In this document: one piece after another, positions 49,008 through 62,149 of the stretch
Position numbering within the stretch: position 1 is the stretch's first letter
Layout of the letters: every line of letters starts with the position of its first letter
NCBI GenBank assembly: GCA_034620365.1
Contig: JAQGEQ010000287.1
Span: 806,001-870,000 of the forward strand
Reading direction: 5' to 3'
DNA from: Pegea sp. RAD2-039
Taxonomy: Eukaryota > Chordata > Thaliacea > Salpida > Salpidae
Length of the DNA stretch: 64,000 nt
Notes under the pieces: model-generated
The model's database searches: none
Seen by the model: only the letters and a program-made list of their open reading frames with translations
What the model was told of the DNA's origin: nothing
Program-made: the position numbers and the translations under genes

Positions 49008-52000
49008 GTCTCAAAGACTGATTCTGCTAAAACTCTTAAAAGAAGCATTTTCAACTCTAAAGGAGAGTCAAGAATCCCTGATATTTCTAAGGTAAAGGAA
49101 GTTTCAAAGTCTTTTTAACTTATTATCTGACTGTTTAGCTAATCATTCTAACTACACGTTCCAAAATTGTTGTCTAAAAATCATTTTTTTAAGATTCATT
49201 ATAAATAAGAATCATTTAATAGGATTAAGGATCAAATGATTTGAGTTTCTAGCTACTTTTGACAATTCTTTTAAACCTTTAGAATTGTAGGGTAGAATTT
49301 ATTAAATGTTAATCCAAAACCAAAATTTTACAGCGATATGAATCTAGTGTTGATGACGCTGTTAAGTGTTTTTGGGATGTAAGTTGGTTTCCAACATCGA
49401 AAGAAAGAAATCTCTGTTATTTATCTCTGTCTATTTTTTCAAGGGAGCTGTTATTGGTGAAACTGGGAGTGATAGAAGATCGGTTTTGAACTTTTCAGAA
49501 GATACTAAGGCTTCTGATTGTTGTGAGGTACTCAAGGTTGGAAATTTTGTATTTTGATTATTATTTGCAAATCATTATTTATAACTATAAAACCTTTTAC
49601 TACTTTTGAGACAACTCTATAATTAATTAAAATCTTTGTTAGCATACAAAAATTGATATTTGGAATGATCTTTTTGCTAAAAATAAATTACATGGGGACG
49701 AATTGAATGTACGAATTTTGTAAACTTATTTTAAATTAATATAACTCTCAGAAAGTAACGTTTTGAAACAAAAAAAAATTAAAGATAACTAATGATTAAC
49801 TTTTAATTAATATGTTAAATTTCAGAAACCAGCTACGAAGCCATCAGAAGAACCTATGGATGAAGAAACAGCAAAAATGGTCGAGGTAGCCCATCATATA
49901 GTCTAAATCTAGCTACACAGATAAATTAGAACTCATATTTATCAACTTAAACCAAAAAACTAGAAGCTAATTATTATTTCGTCTATATGTTTTAATTTCG
50001 ATATTTAAAACTAGGAGCTTTTGAGTGATGATTTGTTTGACCCTGAGCAAATAAAACTAATTGAAAAAGCTAAGATGGAAAAATTGAAGGAGCAGTGTAT
50101 ACTTGAATATGATGCTAAAAACAAAAGGGTAAGTTTTGTTTAATAAATTGTTGATGTATAGAAACCTCTTAAATTTGCTTTATATGTTTTACAAATGATT
50201 TAATCATTTGTTGACCTAAGAAACTTTTGTTTAATTTGTTTAATGTTTTATTTTCTAATTTCTACCAACTCTCAGGTTGTTTTCACTGACCCGATAGTGA
50301 TTGGGAGGACGAAGCCGATCCTAGTTCCCAAATCACTGTTGAAAAGGAAGGATCCAGCTAAAGTAACACATTAATATTAAAACATCGAAATTAATGAGAA
50401 TTAATTTTCAATCTCTTTTTTCAGACGTCAAAAGTTACATCTTATAGTGATGAGGTGTTTGAGCTTATTGCTGATGTAAGCTGATTTAGAAACTTGTATT
50501 TTTCTCTTTTTATTTTTATTTTATTTAATTAAAATGTTTCGATGATATTTTGATTTAATTATAAAAATAATTTTAACAACGTTTCTAAAATTCTTGATTA
50601 ACATTCAAATCATATTAATTTAATTGCAGGATATTTTGAATGATGCAGACCTAAATGAAGATCTTAGTTTGTTATTAAAGAAAGAGTCTGAACATAAAGT
50701 TAGTAGTGAAAAATTATAATTGAAACTTTTAGTTAATGAAATATTTATATAAAATATTCTTTTTATTGCTTAAGTTCTGACGGAATCTAAATATTACAGC
50801 AAGATGTTGATTGTAGCTCTAAAGCTTTTCTTATTTTACAAACTGAATAAATATTTAAATGAATCAAATTTTTGTGAAATAATTTGTTAAGTAATCTTTC
50901 ATTAACAACTTTAGTGATTGAAAGTCAGAAGTATTAAGAACTACAATACTCTTTCATTAACAACTTTAGTGCTTGAAAGTCAAGAGTGATGATAACTTAC
51001 AAGAGTTAGAAGTTCTCTATTAATTATTAAAAAATAAATATTTATGTATAAATATCAATTCACTAAAGTTTTGATTCTTTGTTAGGTCTCAAAATCTGAT
51101 TCTGCTGAAGCTTTTGAAAAAGGAATTTTCAACTCTAAAGGAGAAACAGGACTCCCTGATCTTTCTAAGGTAGAGAAAGTTTCAAAGTTTTTTTTTTAAT
51201 TTTCTTAAAGTATTAGTTTTATTGTTAACTAACATAACTACATCTTCAAAAATATAAAGATAAAATTACAAATTTGCAAATTACTACACACATATCATAC
51301 GCTAATCTGACAATTAATTTTTACAGCGACCTGTATGTATTATCGATGATATCACTGCCTCCTTTTCCGATGTAAGTTGAATTTTATTCCACTGAAGAGA
51401 ACTTGAATTTTTGTTTCATTCTTTAGGGACCTGTTATTGGTAAAAGTGGGGACTCTGAAAGAGTGGCTGTCGATTGTTCAGGAGCTTCTAATTTTTTGGA
51501 GGTAATCAAAGTTTGAAATGTTTCATTTTGTTGTTTATTGAATTATTTTAAATTTAAAAATAAAAAATTTATACGAATTAATTAAGTGCTGTAAAATATG
51601 TAAATTTCCGTTTATTATTCTAAACATAAAGTCAATGGTTGAATGTTATAAATAAATATTAGAATTTAAATATTTTCCTTATTGTTAAAGTTGTGACAAA
51701 AGTTATTTATTACAGCAAAAAGTTGATCTGACACCAAATATTTACAGAAAGAAACTGTCTTCACTTCCCGTATCAAAGGTGAAAATAAACATTATTTACT
51801 TTGTGAAAAGCATTCAATCATAAAACTTGTCAAGATTATGTTAATTGCAAACTACCATAAGCTAATAATTGAATTTTATTTGCTATTGACTTACAAAACT
51901 GAAATAATTCTTGTAACATATGTTAATTATATCAAACGTTTATCTTATTTATACTGCATTGTCACAATTTGCTGGTTATATTTTGTATAATAGCATTTTA

Positions 52001-53402
52001 AGATATTCCTAAATCAATTTTTTTATACGACAATAGGTCAATCAAAACTGCTTTCTAGAAAATCTAACATTAAAAGCAAACAAACTAGAGGGAAAAATTG
52101 CAGATGACAATGATAATGTGAGATGTAGAGCTTTGTTATTAGGATTAAAAACAATATCAACAAAAAGTTGTATTCTAAACTACATTGTTTTTATGGATTA
52201 ATAAAATATTAGAAAGTGTTCCTACCTTTTAATAAAATATATAGCGGCCTTACAAATTTTAATTTAGTAGATTACATTTTGTTTGATAAATTTTTCACTT
52301 ATACATTTTTGTTTCTAAATGGTAATTTACCTATTTTAAAAGGTTATGGAAGATAGAATGTTACAACTTCCAAACATGATTATATCTGAGAATTACAACA
52401 ATTTGGTAAATTTTCGTTTGTATGCCTTAAAAATAAAATTTCAAATTTAATGTTCAAGAACTTTTTTTCTCATCTTAAGTTTTTGCAAACAGCCAAACTA
52501 GTAAAATTAGTTTGAAGACAGTTTTGTGACTATTATTATTTTTAGGTTTTTCCTAGACCCATTTACAACTTGGTTTTACCCGAAATTAAAACGTCAACCA
52601 TGGTAAAATCTAATGCTTAAAAACTTTTATGTCAGTTTGGAGATCATATTAATCATATTTATATTTTATTCTCAATTTAGGTTACCAGCAAGTATGTGGA
52701 TGACGACTGTTTGGTCAATGAGATAAAACCAAAGAAGAAAAGTAAAATGAAAAAAGTAAATTATAATTTTCAAATGCTCAGATCTTTTTTCATTAGTTTA
52801 ATAAAAGCTTATAAGATTTAGAATAATGATAAAAGTTGTTTTTTCTATGTTTATTTTAAATTTATCTCTAAAATTAACTTTTTCATTAGTTTTTCAGAAA
52901 TCTTCTGGGTCTAGATAAAGATAAGGTTGTAGCTCTGGTAAGTTTAAAAATTTTCACATTTTCATGATTTTATTTTAAAATTTTAAAATTAAAGCATGGA
53001 AATCTGTAAATAAGAATTAGTTTGGATTCATTTTTACTAAGAATCTAAGCAAGTAGTTTAGGGTATAATCATAGATAGTTTTTCAATAAAATATCATATT
53101 AAGTAATTTATTAAAAACACTTTAATTACTTTATTTTTTATAAATAACCTTACAGACTCAAAAGGACCTTGAAATTGAAGAGGTAACATTTAAATAAGAA
53201 AACCTTTTAGCACCAGCTTATAAACTTATTCTTACAAAGTTTTTTTTATTTATACTTTTTACTTTTATAGAAAATTGAAGAACCGAAAAAACCGTCATTA
53301 AACATTTTCAAGTGCTTCCAGTTTATGAGTAAGTTAACATGTTACTTATTTTCTTCAATTATTGAGTTATTACAGATGAAATATGTACAGTTGTTCTGTT
53401 AA
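49008..53402 (+). CDS. Gene X, right-arm copy: gene of tiny phase-0 cassette exons, unknown function
   Basis: Exons read by eye, all with AG/GT borders: A 49008-49091, B 49334-49378, C 49444-49527, D 49643-49708, E 49826-49885, F 50015-50128, G 50276-50362, H 50425-50475, I 50630-50698, A' 51086-51169, B' 51327-51371, C' 51427-51501, then 51716-51778, 52037-52117, 52343-52405, 52546-52602, 52681-52755, 52890-52937, 53156-53182 (only 27 nt) and a last one from 53271. All but the last are multiples of 3 and start in phase 0. A-B-C occurs twice with diverged sequence. The protein is acidic and polar with a Lys-rich patch (IKPKKKSKMKK); no domain, signal or membrane segment was recognised. The last exon either ends at the TAA at 53400-53402 or splices at 53328/53329 (GTAAGT). 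First exon not found. Confidence 0.6.
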
Positions 53403-55321
53403 TAAAAATAAAAATCATTTTTTTTAGAAAAGAAGTTTTAAACAAAATCAAAAAAGGGATTCAAGTTTCTACTCCCAAATTATTTTCAAACCTTTTAACT
53501 CAAAAATGTTTTTTCAAATCGCACTTTCCTTTTCTGAAATATTTTGTCAACTCTAACTCAATGATTTTAAGATCGCTTTTGATAACTTGTAATTCTAATA
53601 AAACTTTGATTTTAGCAAATTACTAAGTCGTTTTTTCGGTTTACGCTACTCTCCACTATAATCAAGTTCAATGTGCATGCATGAAGAAAGTATTAAAATC
53701 CAACATACACCTCTAATACTCTTATAGAGGTGGCGGCAGAAGATGACATCTAAACGCCACAGTTACAACTTTGCTCTTATGTAGTCTAAGGTATGAGCCC
53801 TCTTGACAATGGCATAGAGGAATCAGAAGCACTGGTAGCAGAAGACATATAATGGTCCTATTCTGAATCTTGGTTAATACTAGTTAGCTGATACTGGTCG
53901 CTTAATACTGGTTGGCTGATACTGGTCGGTTAATATTAGTTGGTTAATACTAGTTGGTTAATAATGGTTTGTTGATATTAATCTTTTATTTTTATCTAGT
54001 TTATTATTAAGACACTTATTAAAATTATAAATTTAACTTGAAACATATTGCTGAATTATTTTTATTTGTGTCTTATTCGATATATTTGTTAATTAACTTA
54101 TTGTAAGCCAAAGAAATCCATTCCAAAATTATAAATTTAGTTAGTATCGTGTTCCTTATTAAACAATTAATGAAATATATCTTTTATTATCTAGACTATC
54201 TATTATTATTATATCTAGACTATAAATCATCAATTTTAATATTAAATTTTTCAAAACCAATTTTGGTTTTAGAGAAACTTTTTTCAAATTAAGTAAAAAT
54301 AAAAATTTATTACTTAATAGATGTTCAAATTTCTAAATAATTGAAAATATTATAAAGCATTATATATAAATTATAAACCAAACCTTTTGATAAAAAGCGA
54401 AGGTTTGATAATTAAAAAGTACTTCTTAAGTTTTATATAAGACGTAGTAAGTATAATTTAATAAATTCAAAAATAGTTAGTTATGTGATTTAAAATCGCT
54501 TAATTTTCAAATTGAAATCTTGATGATAAGCTACAACAAAATTAAAGATAGAAGGTTTCACCAAGTATTCCATCAGTTCGAATTAAGGCTATAATAAAAG
54601 TTACAATGAATTTAGATTTAATAATTTGTGGTAATTACTATATTTATAGTAAGTCATGATTGCTTGTAATTTTTTAATATTTTAATAATATAAATTATTT
54701 AACAGAATGTAACACATACTAGAAACATTAGGTTTTCAAAGTTGTAGTTATTACATGTTTCATAAAATTGCTTAAATTTTTACAATTAGAAACCTATTGT
54801 CTATCTTATTACATTTCTAGGTGAAATCTATTTTTTACGACTTTACTTTTGTATAGTTATACATTTTTTTCTGAAAATAGTTTTTCACTAAAGCATTACT
54901 ATTCTAGATGTAATATTATTCTCAAAAATCAAATATAATGATTTTACAATTCTATCAAAACCTTATTTTGGCTTTGAATTTATATTTGAATTTGTGAAGT
55001 GATTCTTAATCAAAACTTGTTTTATTTCAAAAGGTTCATTTGATTAAAGAGATACTTCCTAAATACTTTTAGGTTATTTGTGTTACATAGGTTAAATAAG
55101 TTGTTTATGTAAACGAAGATTTGGGTAAAAATTGATATTTTATTATGAAAAATTATGTAAAATATTATAAACTTTTATACTTTTAACTAGATTTGTTAGC
55201 AACTACTCAACCTTGTAACTGATGCATTTGCTTTATTATCATAATGACGTAATAATTGATTTTTTGCTATTAGAAAACTAAGTTAACAATTATCATACAA
55301 TATATCAACTATTACTTTTAG
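53403..55321. other. Region between genes X and Y, right arm
   Basis: Mirrors 32288-34202. AT-rich, with a GC-richer 53640-53860 segment lacking a lasting open frame and the minisatellite at 53872-53975. If X and Y are one gene this is a long intron. Confidence 0.5.
53872..53975. repeat. Degenerate minisatellite, right arm
   Basis: About seven to eight units of the type GGTTAATACTAGTTG / GGCTGATACTGGTCG. More units than the mirrored array at 33655-33725. Confidence 0.8.
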
Positions 55322-57973
55322 AGTGACTATTTCTTATCGCAAGCTGATAAAGTTATATAAAGTGTTTCAATATTATCTTCGGAAAAAATTTAAGGTTGCA
55401 GTTATGGTTTCTACTCCAAAAGATCTAATAGATGCTTCCAGCTTATGCATGAAACTAAATTGTTCAGGCTCACGCTGGTGTAAACATTGCAAATATGAAT
55501 TGGTAAAAATTCAACGAAGTTTAAACGGACTACGGTACCAAGTATGTAAAAGCATTTTTATTTAATTTTCCTAGAAACAGTTTTTTAATTACTTTACTAA
55601 TTGAGCTGCATATAAAATTTAGATAGACGTACAAGTTACTGCGATGATAATGATTCTACAGAAAAGGATTCTGATTACAATCCTTCTAAAATTATGAAGC
55701 GAGTAAGATTCAGCAAACAATTTCTTAAGTTGCTTGTAATAATTTAAACTATTTTCTGCAGCGGAAATCACGCAATGATTTAAATTTGAGAACGACAAAA
55801 TCAACAAAGCAAACAAGTTCTTATTTGACAAGAAATAAAGTAATCGAAAGAAAAAAATTGTGTGAGGTATACTTAATAGTTAAACAGCTCTTCTTTCTAT
55901 ACATATAAAACTTTAATTAACTACTAATTAATATTGTTGTTAATTATTTTCTAATATTCGTAAATAATATTATCTAAGCGTTATAACATAATAATATGAT
56001 AATATTTCGTTTTATAGAAATTTTCTTCACAGACAAACAGTGAAACTTCTTCAGTAACTGATGATAAAGTTATCATGAAGCAATTCAGTCCAGCGAAAGA
56101 AGTGATTAATGAAAAACTGAATGATGAAGAGCAGATTAAAGGTTAGTTTCTAATTTTGTTAAATAAATCTAGCTAATGTGTTAGTAGATGTCGGATTATT
56201 ATATGGGAATAATATAGTAAAATTATAACTTTGCATTATATATTATATTAAATAATCAGCTTTCTAATGATTGTTTGCTTTCATTAACTACAAAAGTTGA
56301 TATTAATTAATTGTAACTTCCAAATTACAGAAAAGTTTTCAAACAAATCTTCGGATGAAAATAAAGTCATTTCACCAACCATTCCAAAAACATTAGAATC
56401 TTCGACTGAAATAAAAACTGATCAAAGATCCAAAAATAAACCAGTTTGCAAGTAAGACAATACTTATTTAAAGTTTTAAACCTTTTAAAGTAATTAAAAT
56501 GTTTTTCTAATTTGAAATAGGAAAGAAAATAAGCGTAAACGACGAAGAGTTTCTTTCTGGGACTTTATGGGTTATTACTCATATCTTGACGAAGAGTCTT
56601 TCTACAAAATGCTCGATTTTAGTCGTAAGTAAAAGCACTCAAAATTAACTTAAAGAGAAAATAAAAATAATTTTGTTCTTGCAGCACAAGAAGAGGACAT
56701 ACAGTTTGGATTGAAATTACTAACAAAAGATTTAGGTTAAAACCATTTTCAAATTACTAAACCAAACTTTATAATAACTAGAAAATAGGCAAAGAGTTCT
56801 AAATATCAAAAGTATTAAACTTGATTTTCTAAAATGATTATTTTGTATCAACAGCTGGAAAAGAGTCTGAAAATTTTCAATCAGCTACAAATAAAAAAAC
56901 CTGTCAGAATAAAATGACAAAAGTTAATCAGTCTGAAAGCAAAGCTAACAAAGATTGCAATTCAAACAATACTTTTGTACAAAAGACTTGTAATAAACGA
57001 AAACATGAAAATATTTCAACTGATGGATTTTGTGATAATCACCCAACAAGTATATATAAATTTTCTTTTGATAATATCCATTAAAAACGTCATTTACAGT
57101 CATAATAATGCAAACCTAATGATAATATTACCTATTGAGTTTTTAGAATTATATTATTTTAGTTTTTTCATAAAATCAAATTTATTTAACATCTAATTAT
57201 CACATTTAACATAATTTTTTTCAATTTTGTTATTCAGAAAAACCTTTTTTGTTGAATATGAAACATCAAATCCAGAATGATAGAATGAAAAGTCGACCAA
57301 TAGAAGTTAAAAGGACTTCTGGAATGATTCATAGAAATAAAACTAAAACACCTGTAGTCTACCATCGTAGCCAAAATATAAATACTTTTAGCAACAGTCA
57401 GTTTCACTTTCATCAACCAACTGAACTGAATAAAGGTATTTAGTAGATTTATCAACTTACTACAAAATCAAAAGCTCTTTATCAGCTTCATAATTATCTT
57501 TGTTTTCAGGTGTTACATATTATGCAAATACTAATAACAAAACGTTTCCCCAATATGGTTTGAATAATAAGAACTTATCGATAAATAATCCATCAGTTGG
57601 CAAACCTTACTTTTGTTATAATACTTTATCTGCGTACGAGTCCCCGAAAAAGTAAATATAAAAAGTTTTGAATGTTAATTTTGCTGTAAATATAAAAGTG
57701 TAGTTTACTAAAGTTTATTTAAAGTGTTCAATATAGCTCATAATATGTTAATTCTAATATAACCACTTTAATTTGTAGAATAATTAGTGAAGAGTTATAC
57801 ACAAGTAAACCAAAAATAGAATCTTTTAACAAAAAGAAAACTTTGGAGCTAGCTGTGATAGAAAGTCAAAATTTTAACTGGAAAATCTTCATCAACAACG
57901 TAAGTTGCCGTCATATTTTAAACTAGTCTCATTTATATCTGTAAAAGCTGAAAAGATTGTTTTGTTACAGTAA
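55322..57973 (+). CDS. Gene Y, right-arm copy: basic Ser/Lys/Asn-rich protein, unknown function
   Basis: Exons: about 55322-55541, about 55622-55703, 55762-55866, 56018-56141, 56331-56451, 56521-56624, 56685-56735, 56855-57049, 57238-57435, 57510-57651, 57779-57899, then a TAA directly after an acceptor at 57970. From the third exon on the phases join without a stop. The first exon holds SLCMKLNCSGSRWCKHCKYE, four Cys spaced C-x4-C-x6-C-x2-C that could bind zinc. The sixth holds NKRKRRRVSFWDFMGYYSYL, a basic patch with an aromatic motif. The rest is polar and low complexity. The join of the first two exons is unresolved, and ATG 55404 is a possible start. A nuclear role is a guess from the basic patches. 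Conservation of frames and splice sites in both arms argues for a real gene. Confidence 0.6.
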
Positions 57974-58399
57974 AAAATTTCAATTCATAAAAGACGGATT
58001 TCAAAATGGAAGTTGATAATTATCATCTTACACATTTCTTGATTGACTCATTTTTATTTGCGATTAATAAAATTAATAAAATACCCTGGTTCTTTTTGTT
58101 GCACCTTACAAGTTTGTGCTCTAATTTTTATTTTACAGCAATTATCCCCAAATGTTGTTTAGGTTTCTAAAATAAAAAAAAATTTCTATCAGTTTTAAAA
58201 CTATCTTTGTTTTCACATGTTACAGGTTATACAAACACAAATACTTTAAAAAAAATAATAAATTAGTTTTCATTAATAAATTTCTGAAAACATACATATA
58301 GAATCATTAATATTCAAATTTGCTTGATCATCTTGATGTACGAGAAAAAGTTTCCTTCGTTTGTTACATTAAACGCGAAGGAGTGTGTCTAAAAAGACT

Positions 58400-58640
58400 T
58401 CTTTTTTTGTTTAATTGAAATAAGCGAATGAGTTTCTTTTCTTCAAAAGTATAAAGTTGCGTGTGATGAAGTGCCTTAGTTTCGAGGGGATGCTGAGTAG
58501 AGATTTACGTAAAATATATAAAAAGGGTGTGAAGACAAATAGAGGAAAAGCTATGATGATGGCCAAGACCAGAGCTGAATAATTATGCGCTACAGAGCTC
58601 AATGAAAGAGCATCTCCACTTACTACGTTGGAGTTTGAGT
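58400..58640 (-). other. Membrane-segment open frame, right arm
   Basis: Partner of 28965-29200. The frame is kept, with a Lys to Arg change after SIPSKL. Same uncertainty as to whether it is a gene or repeat-derived. Confidence 0.35.
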
Positions 58641-58971
58641 CTATGAGGACTCAATTTATGGAGATACTACTGAAAATGTTGATAGCACTGTACTATAATG
58701 TTTGCTTTTATCAAACTAGTTTAAAAAAATAAAAAACTGTCAAATTACTAGAATTAAAAGTTCACTTAAATGGCTACTAAATCTCCTCAAAACTTTATTC
58801 TTTTTTAAATATTTTGTGCTTCTTTATTTATCAATTTATTTTTAAACAAATGATTTTAAGAATTTCTTTTTGTTGTAAAAATTGTTTTTGCTTTTCAAAT
58901 CTTCTCGCGATAAAAAAATTTATATTCAGTCTTTAAATGATAAACTGTTCTTGATCTATATATCAACTAAA

Positions 58972-59184
58972 TATATCGTCCTGCTTAGTGGCGAAGCGGT
59001 TACTACACCTACCTTCTAGCTAGGAAGTACCGGGTTCGACCCGTGGAGATAGGTGGAGACATATTCATAAAACTCCTGAGAAAAACCATAAAAAACTCCT
59101 GAGAATGTTTGTTAGGGAGATGTGCTCTCTTTAGGCACCCTCCTTCGCATTTATATAAATAAATAAATAAATAAATAAATAAAA
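58972..59184 (+). mobile_element. tRNA-derived SINE with LINE-like 3' tail
   Basis: Head 58972-59062: GTCCTGCTTAGTGGCGAAGC (A-box-like) and ACCGGGTTCGACCCG (B box), with an anticodon-like hairpin reading GCT. Body: a short repeat CTCCTGAGAAAAACCATAAA / AACTCCTGAGAATG. Tail 59101-59184: GAGAATGTTTGTTAGGGAGA, the GTGCTCTCTTTAGGCACC hairpin, GCATTTATATAAATAAATAA, matching the LINE tail at 1777-1850. It ends in seven AAAT units. The upstream flank has ATATATCAACTAAA; no downstream copy is present in this arm. Confidence 0.9.
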
Positions 59185-59769
59185 CCTAGTGAAAACAGAA
59201 TAACTAGTCCTTACAGATAAATTATGAAATCTTTAAAAGTTTGGATTAATATTAATTTATTTATCGCAAATTTCCAGAAAATTTGTCAGATAAATTCTGT
59301 TTTGCTAAATTATATGAAATGCTTTGTTTTTAGTAATTGTTAAAAAGTAAGTTGGAACTTCGACTAAGTCCTTATCAACAAATCTGCTATAAAATGTTTA
59401 TTAAACTTAAATCGAAAAAACAAATTTTTGGATTTATGAAGCAACTTTTTTACATTCAAAATCGTTTTATCAATTTTTAAAGATAAAACTTCACTATTTG
59501 ATACAGAGGCAGCCAAATTAAAATGGTTCCTTTCATGTAGATTACATTTGTACGTAATTTGTTGGTAAGTAATCAAAAGCCTTCAATATGAAAAATCAGC
59601 TGCCACTGAAACAATACATTGAACAATTACTAAACATTTTCATATTGATATCGATGCCAACTTTGGTAATCTAACGACGTTCACAACAAGCCAGTAATTG
59701 AGTCGTACTAATTAACAAAAAAATAGGCTTTAGATCAGAAATGGAGTTATTTATCGGGAATAAAATCTA

Positions 59770-60560
59770 TCCCTCAGATTGATTACAAACAATGATTGGG
59801 ATTACTGATTCGGCAATCATTTGTGAATAAATCTTTCCAAAAAATATGGTGTGTCACCAGTTGTCTGGTACAACATCTGCTTGTAAAAATACTGCTTATT
59901 ATTATGCTGTTCGATGTTGTTACCTATAGATTTGATTTACTTAGAATATTCTGCCAATAAGCATGGCATCAGTTTTTTTTAATCTATAGGAAGTTGATCA
60001 GTTTGGGAGCTTAGTAAGTGTTTAATAAACCATCATGCTGCTTTACTGCTAAGTTGTAGAATTTTAGACTTAAGTTGAACTTTACAGCTATAGGATTATT
60101 CACAAATTTAAAAAGACTTAAATCAACGCTTTTTGGTGTTAGTGATTGAAATATTTAGCTTCACACCAAAATTGTTATTAGAAACTCTCTCACTTTTTGC
60201 TATGGCACTTTTTGCACTGCCTCGTGCATAATTGTATCTAACGTGTTCTTTTAACTTCTATAAAGCTACATAATCAACATCTTCTAATGTGGCCGGTTGG
60301 TACTCTTATAGTTAAAGGGATTCCAAAACATCTCATTTTGATTGTTCTCGATATCACCTCTTAGATTTAGTTGGCAACATTTTACTCATCGTCATCATCT
60401 ACATTTGGTGGTTGGTATAAGATGTGAGACTTGCAAAATTAGTTATTTGGTCTTCATCTTAATTCATCTGTTGCCCGTGTAATAAAACGTAATGTAAGAT
60501 CTGATTTGCGTGATTTCTTCAATTTTCTCTCAGTCGCATGTTGATCTAAAGTTTAAAGTT
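59770..60560 (-). pseudogene. Old decayed coding stretch, right arm
   Basis: Mirror of 27120-27930, with the same broken protein-like runs on the minus strand. Family unknown. Confidence 0.4.
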
Positions 60561-61199
60561 TGAAAGAAACTTTTCTAGTAATTCAAATAATGCATTATCA
60601 TATAGCCTTATTACTTTACGATATGAGACAGTCATCTTAAACGCCTGTAGCTTTTTATAATCAAAATAATTATTCATTATCTATAAATGCATACCTTTTA
60701 ATAAATCTTGTAATCTTTATTCTGCAGTTACAAAGCAAACTATTTAAATTTCGACTTTTCCGACTACAATACAACTCATCGATGTTCAACGAAAATCTAG
60801 TAGTTGGTGGAAATTTTACTTCAAAAACAGTTAAAGTTAGATTCATCATCCAAATGACTTCTTCTCTAATATAAACTTGCGCACAAAAATTTATTGAAAC
60901 CAGTAGCGTCTATAAAAGTTAAGAAAGCCTGCCAAGAAGCTTTTTACAATAAAGAGTAGACTTTGCCAAGAGTTATTTTATATGTATTTATAAAACAAAT
61001 TTCAGATTATTTAAAACTATTAGGAAAATGTGAATATAAATAGTTTAGAAAACAACTAATTATATAAAACAAATGAAAAGGTTCATACAGCAGAAGCTCC
61101 TAGAATTAATACAATCACTTTTAGTAATTGAAATTTCAAAAACTATTTCTTGTACAAGTATTTTTACTATGAAGAAGATATATATTACTACATAAAAAG

Positions 61200-61995
61200 A
61201 ATTGTTTATACATAGAAGGAGTGAATCAAATAGAATTGTTACATTATTTTTCATTATAAATCTTATGAAACTTAATTACTGTTCAACAAAAAATGATTTT
61301 ATTTTCAAAAATGTTTTTAAACTTAGCCGGCAATTATATTTATCATTATATTTTAAAAATTTAATGAAATTTACAATATTATTAAATTTTGCAGAATTAA
61401 TTAAGAAACACTGTAAATAAATTGTCTCCAAATAAGGAAACAGGGAAAACAGTATAAAAGCAATACAAAATTTGAAAGACCTTTTATTTTCAAACTTTTA
61501 CCGAGTTCGTATGGAAATTTTCTAGAAGTATTAATAACGTTAAAATACTTTCAAACTTTGTTTTCTAGTAATTGGATGGTTGGAAATTATGTGAAAAGTT
61601 TCAAGTACTGAATTATCAATAGTTCAGGTAAAATCTAAAATTAAGTTTCTGATAAAATTGAAAACTATATTTAATGATTAAACCTTGGTTAGTGAAAGTT
61701 AAATGTGGTCTGTCATGACCACTTTTTTATTGATGAAAATCTACATTTGTAGCGTATATACAGTATAGAGTGCAAAATATTTAATTTATTAAAAAAAAGG
61801 TTTTCAATAATTAAGATATATTAATTAGCATTTGGATTAAACTTTTGTTTTTTTAGAAAGACGTTTGCAGGGATTTTGGAAACAAAAGACTTTGTTTAAA
61901 ACTGATCAGGAAAATTAAATGAGAGTTTAAAGATATCTTTGAAATTAAAACTTTTAATTCAGGTAAGTTTAAGTTTTACCTATAACCTAATTCAT
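61200..61995 (+). repeat. Right-arm segment that has a third copy at 18460-19310
   Basis: Same-orientation relative of 18460-19310 and mirror of about 25690-26480. A 72-codon open frame at 61202-61420 is kept in both arms (one visible change), but in the third copy it is broken, and it has no recognisable domain. I list it as repeat rather than gene. Confidence 0.7.
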
Positions 61996-62149
61996 TCTAT
62001 TTGAATAAGGTTATAAGTTATATTCTATTGAATAAGTGGTTATAAGTTGTTATCAAATTATTTTTAGTAATTGATTTGTATATTACTTGTGATAAAATTT
62101 TATCTGTATAAGAAATTGATTCGAACTATTTGGGTTGGTGACACTAAAA

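Noticed and set aside
49008..53402. CRISPR-like array because of short repeats and spacers
   Set aside because: The repeated blocks are diverged coding cassettes with splice borders, not identical repeats with uniform spacers, and the genome is eukaryotic.
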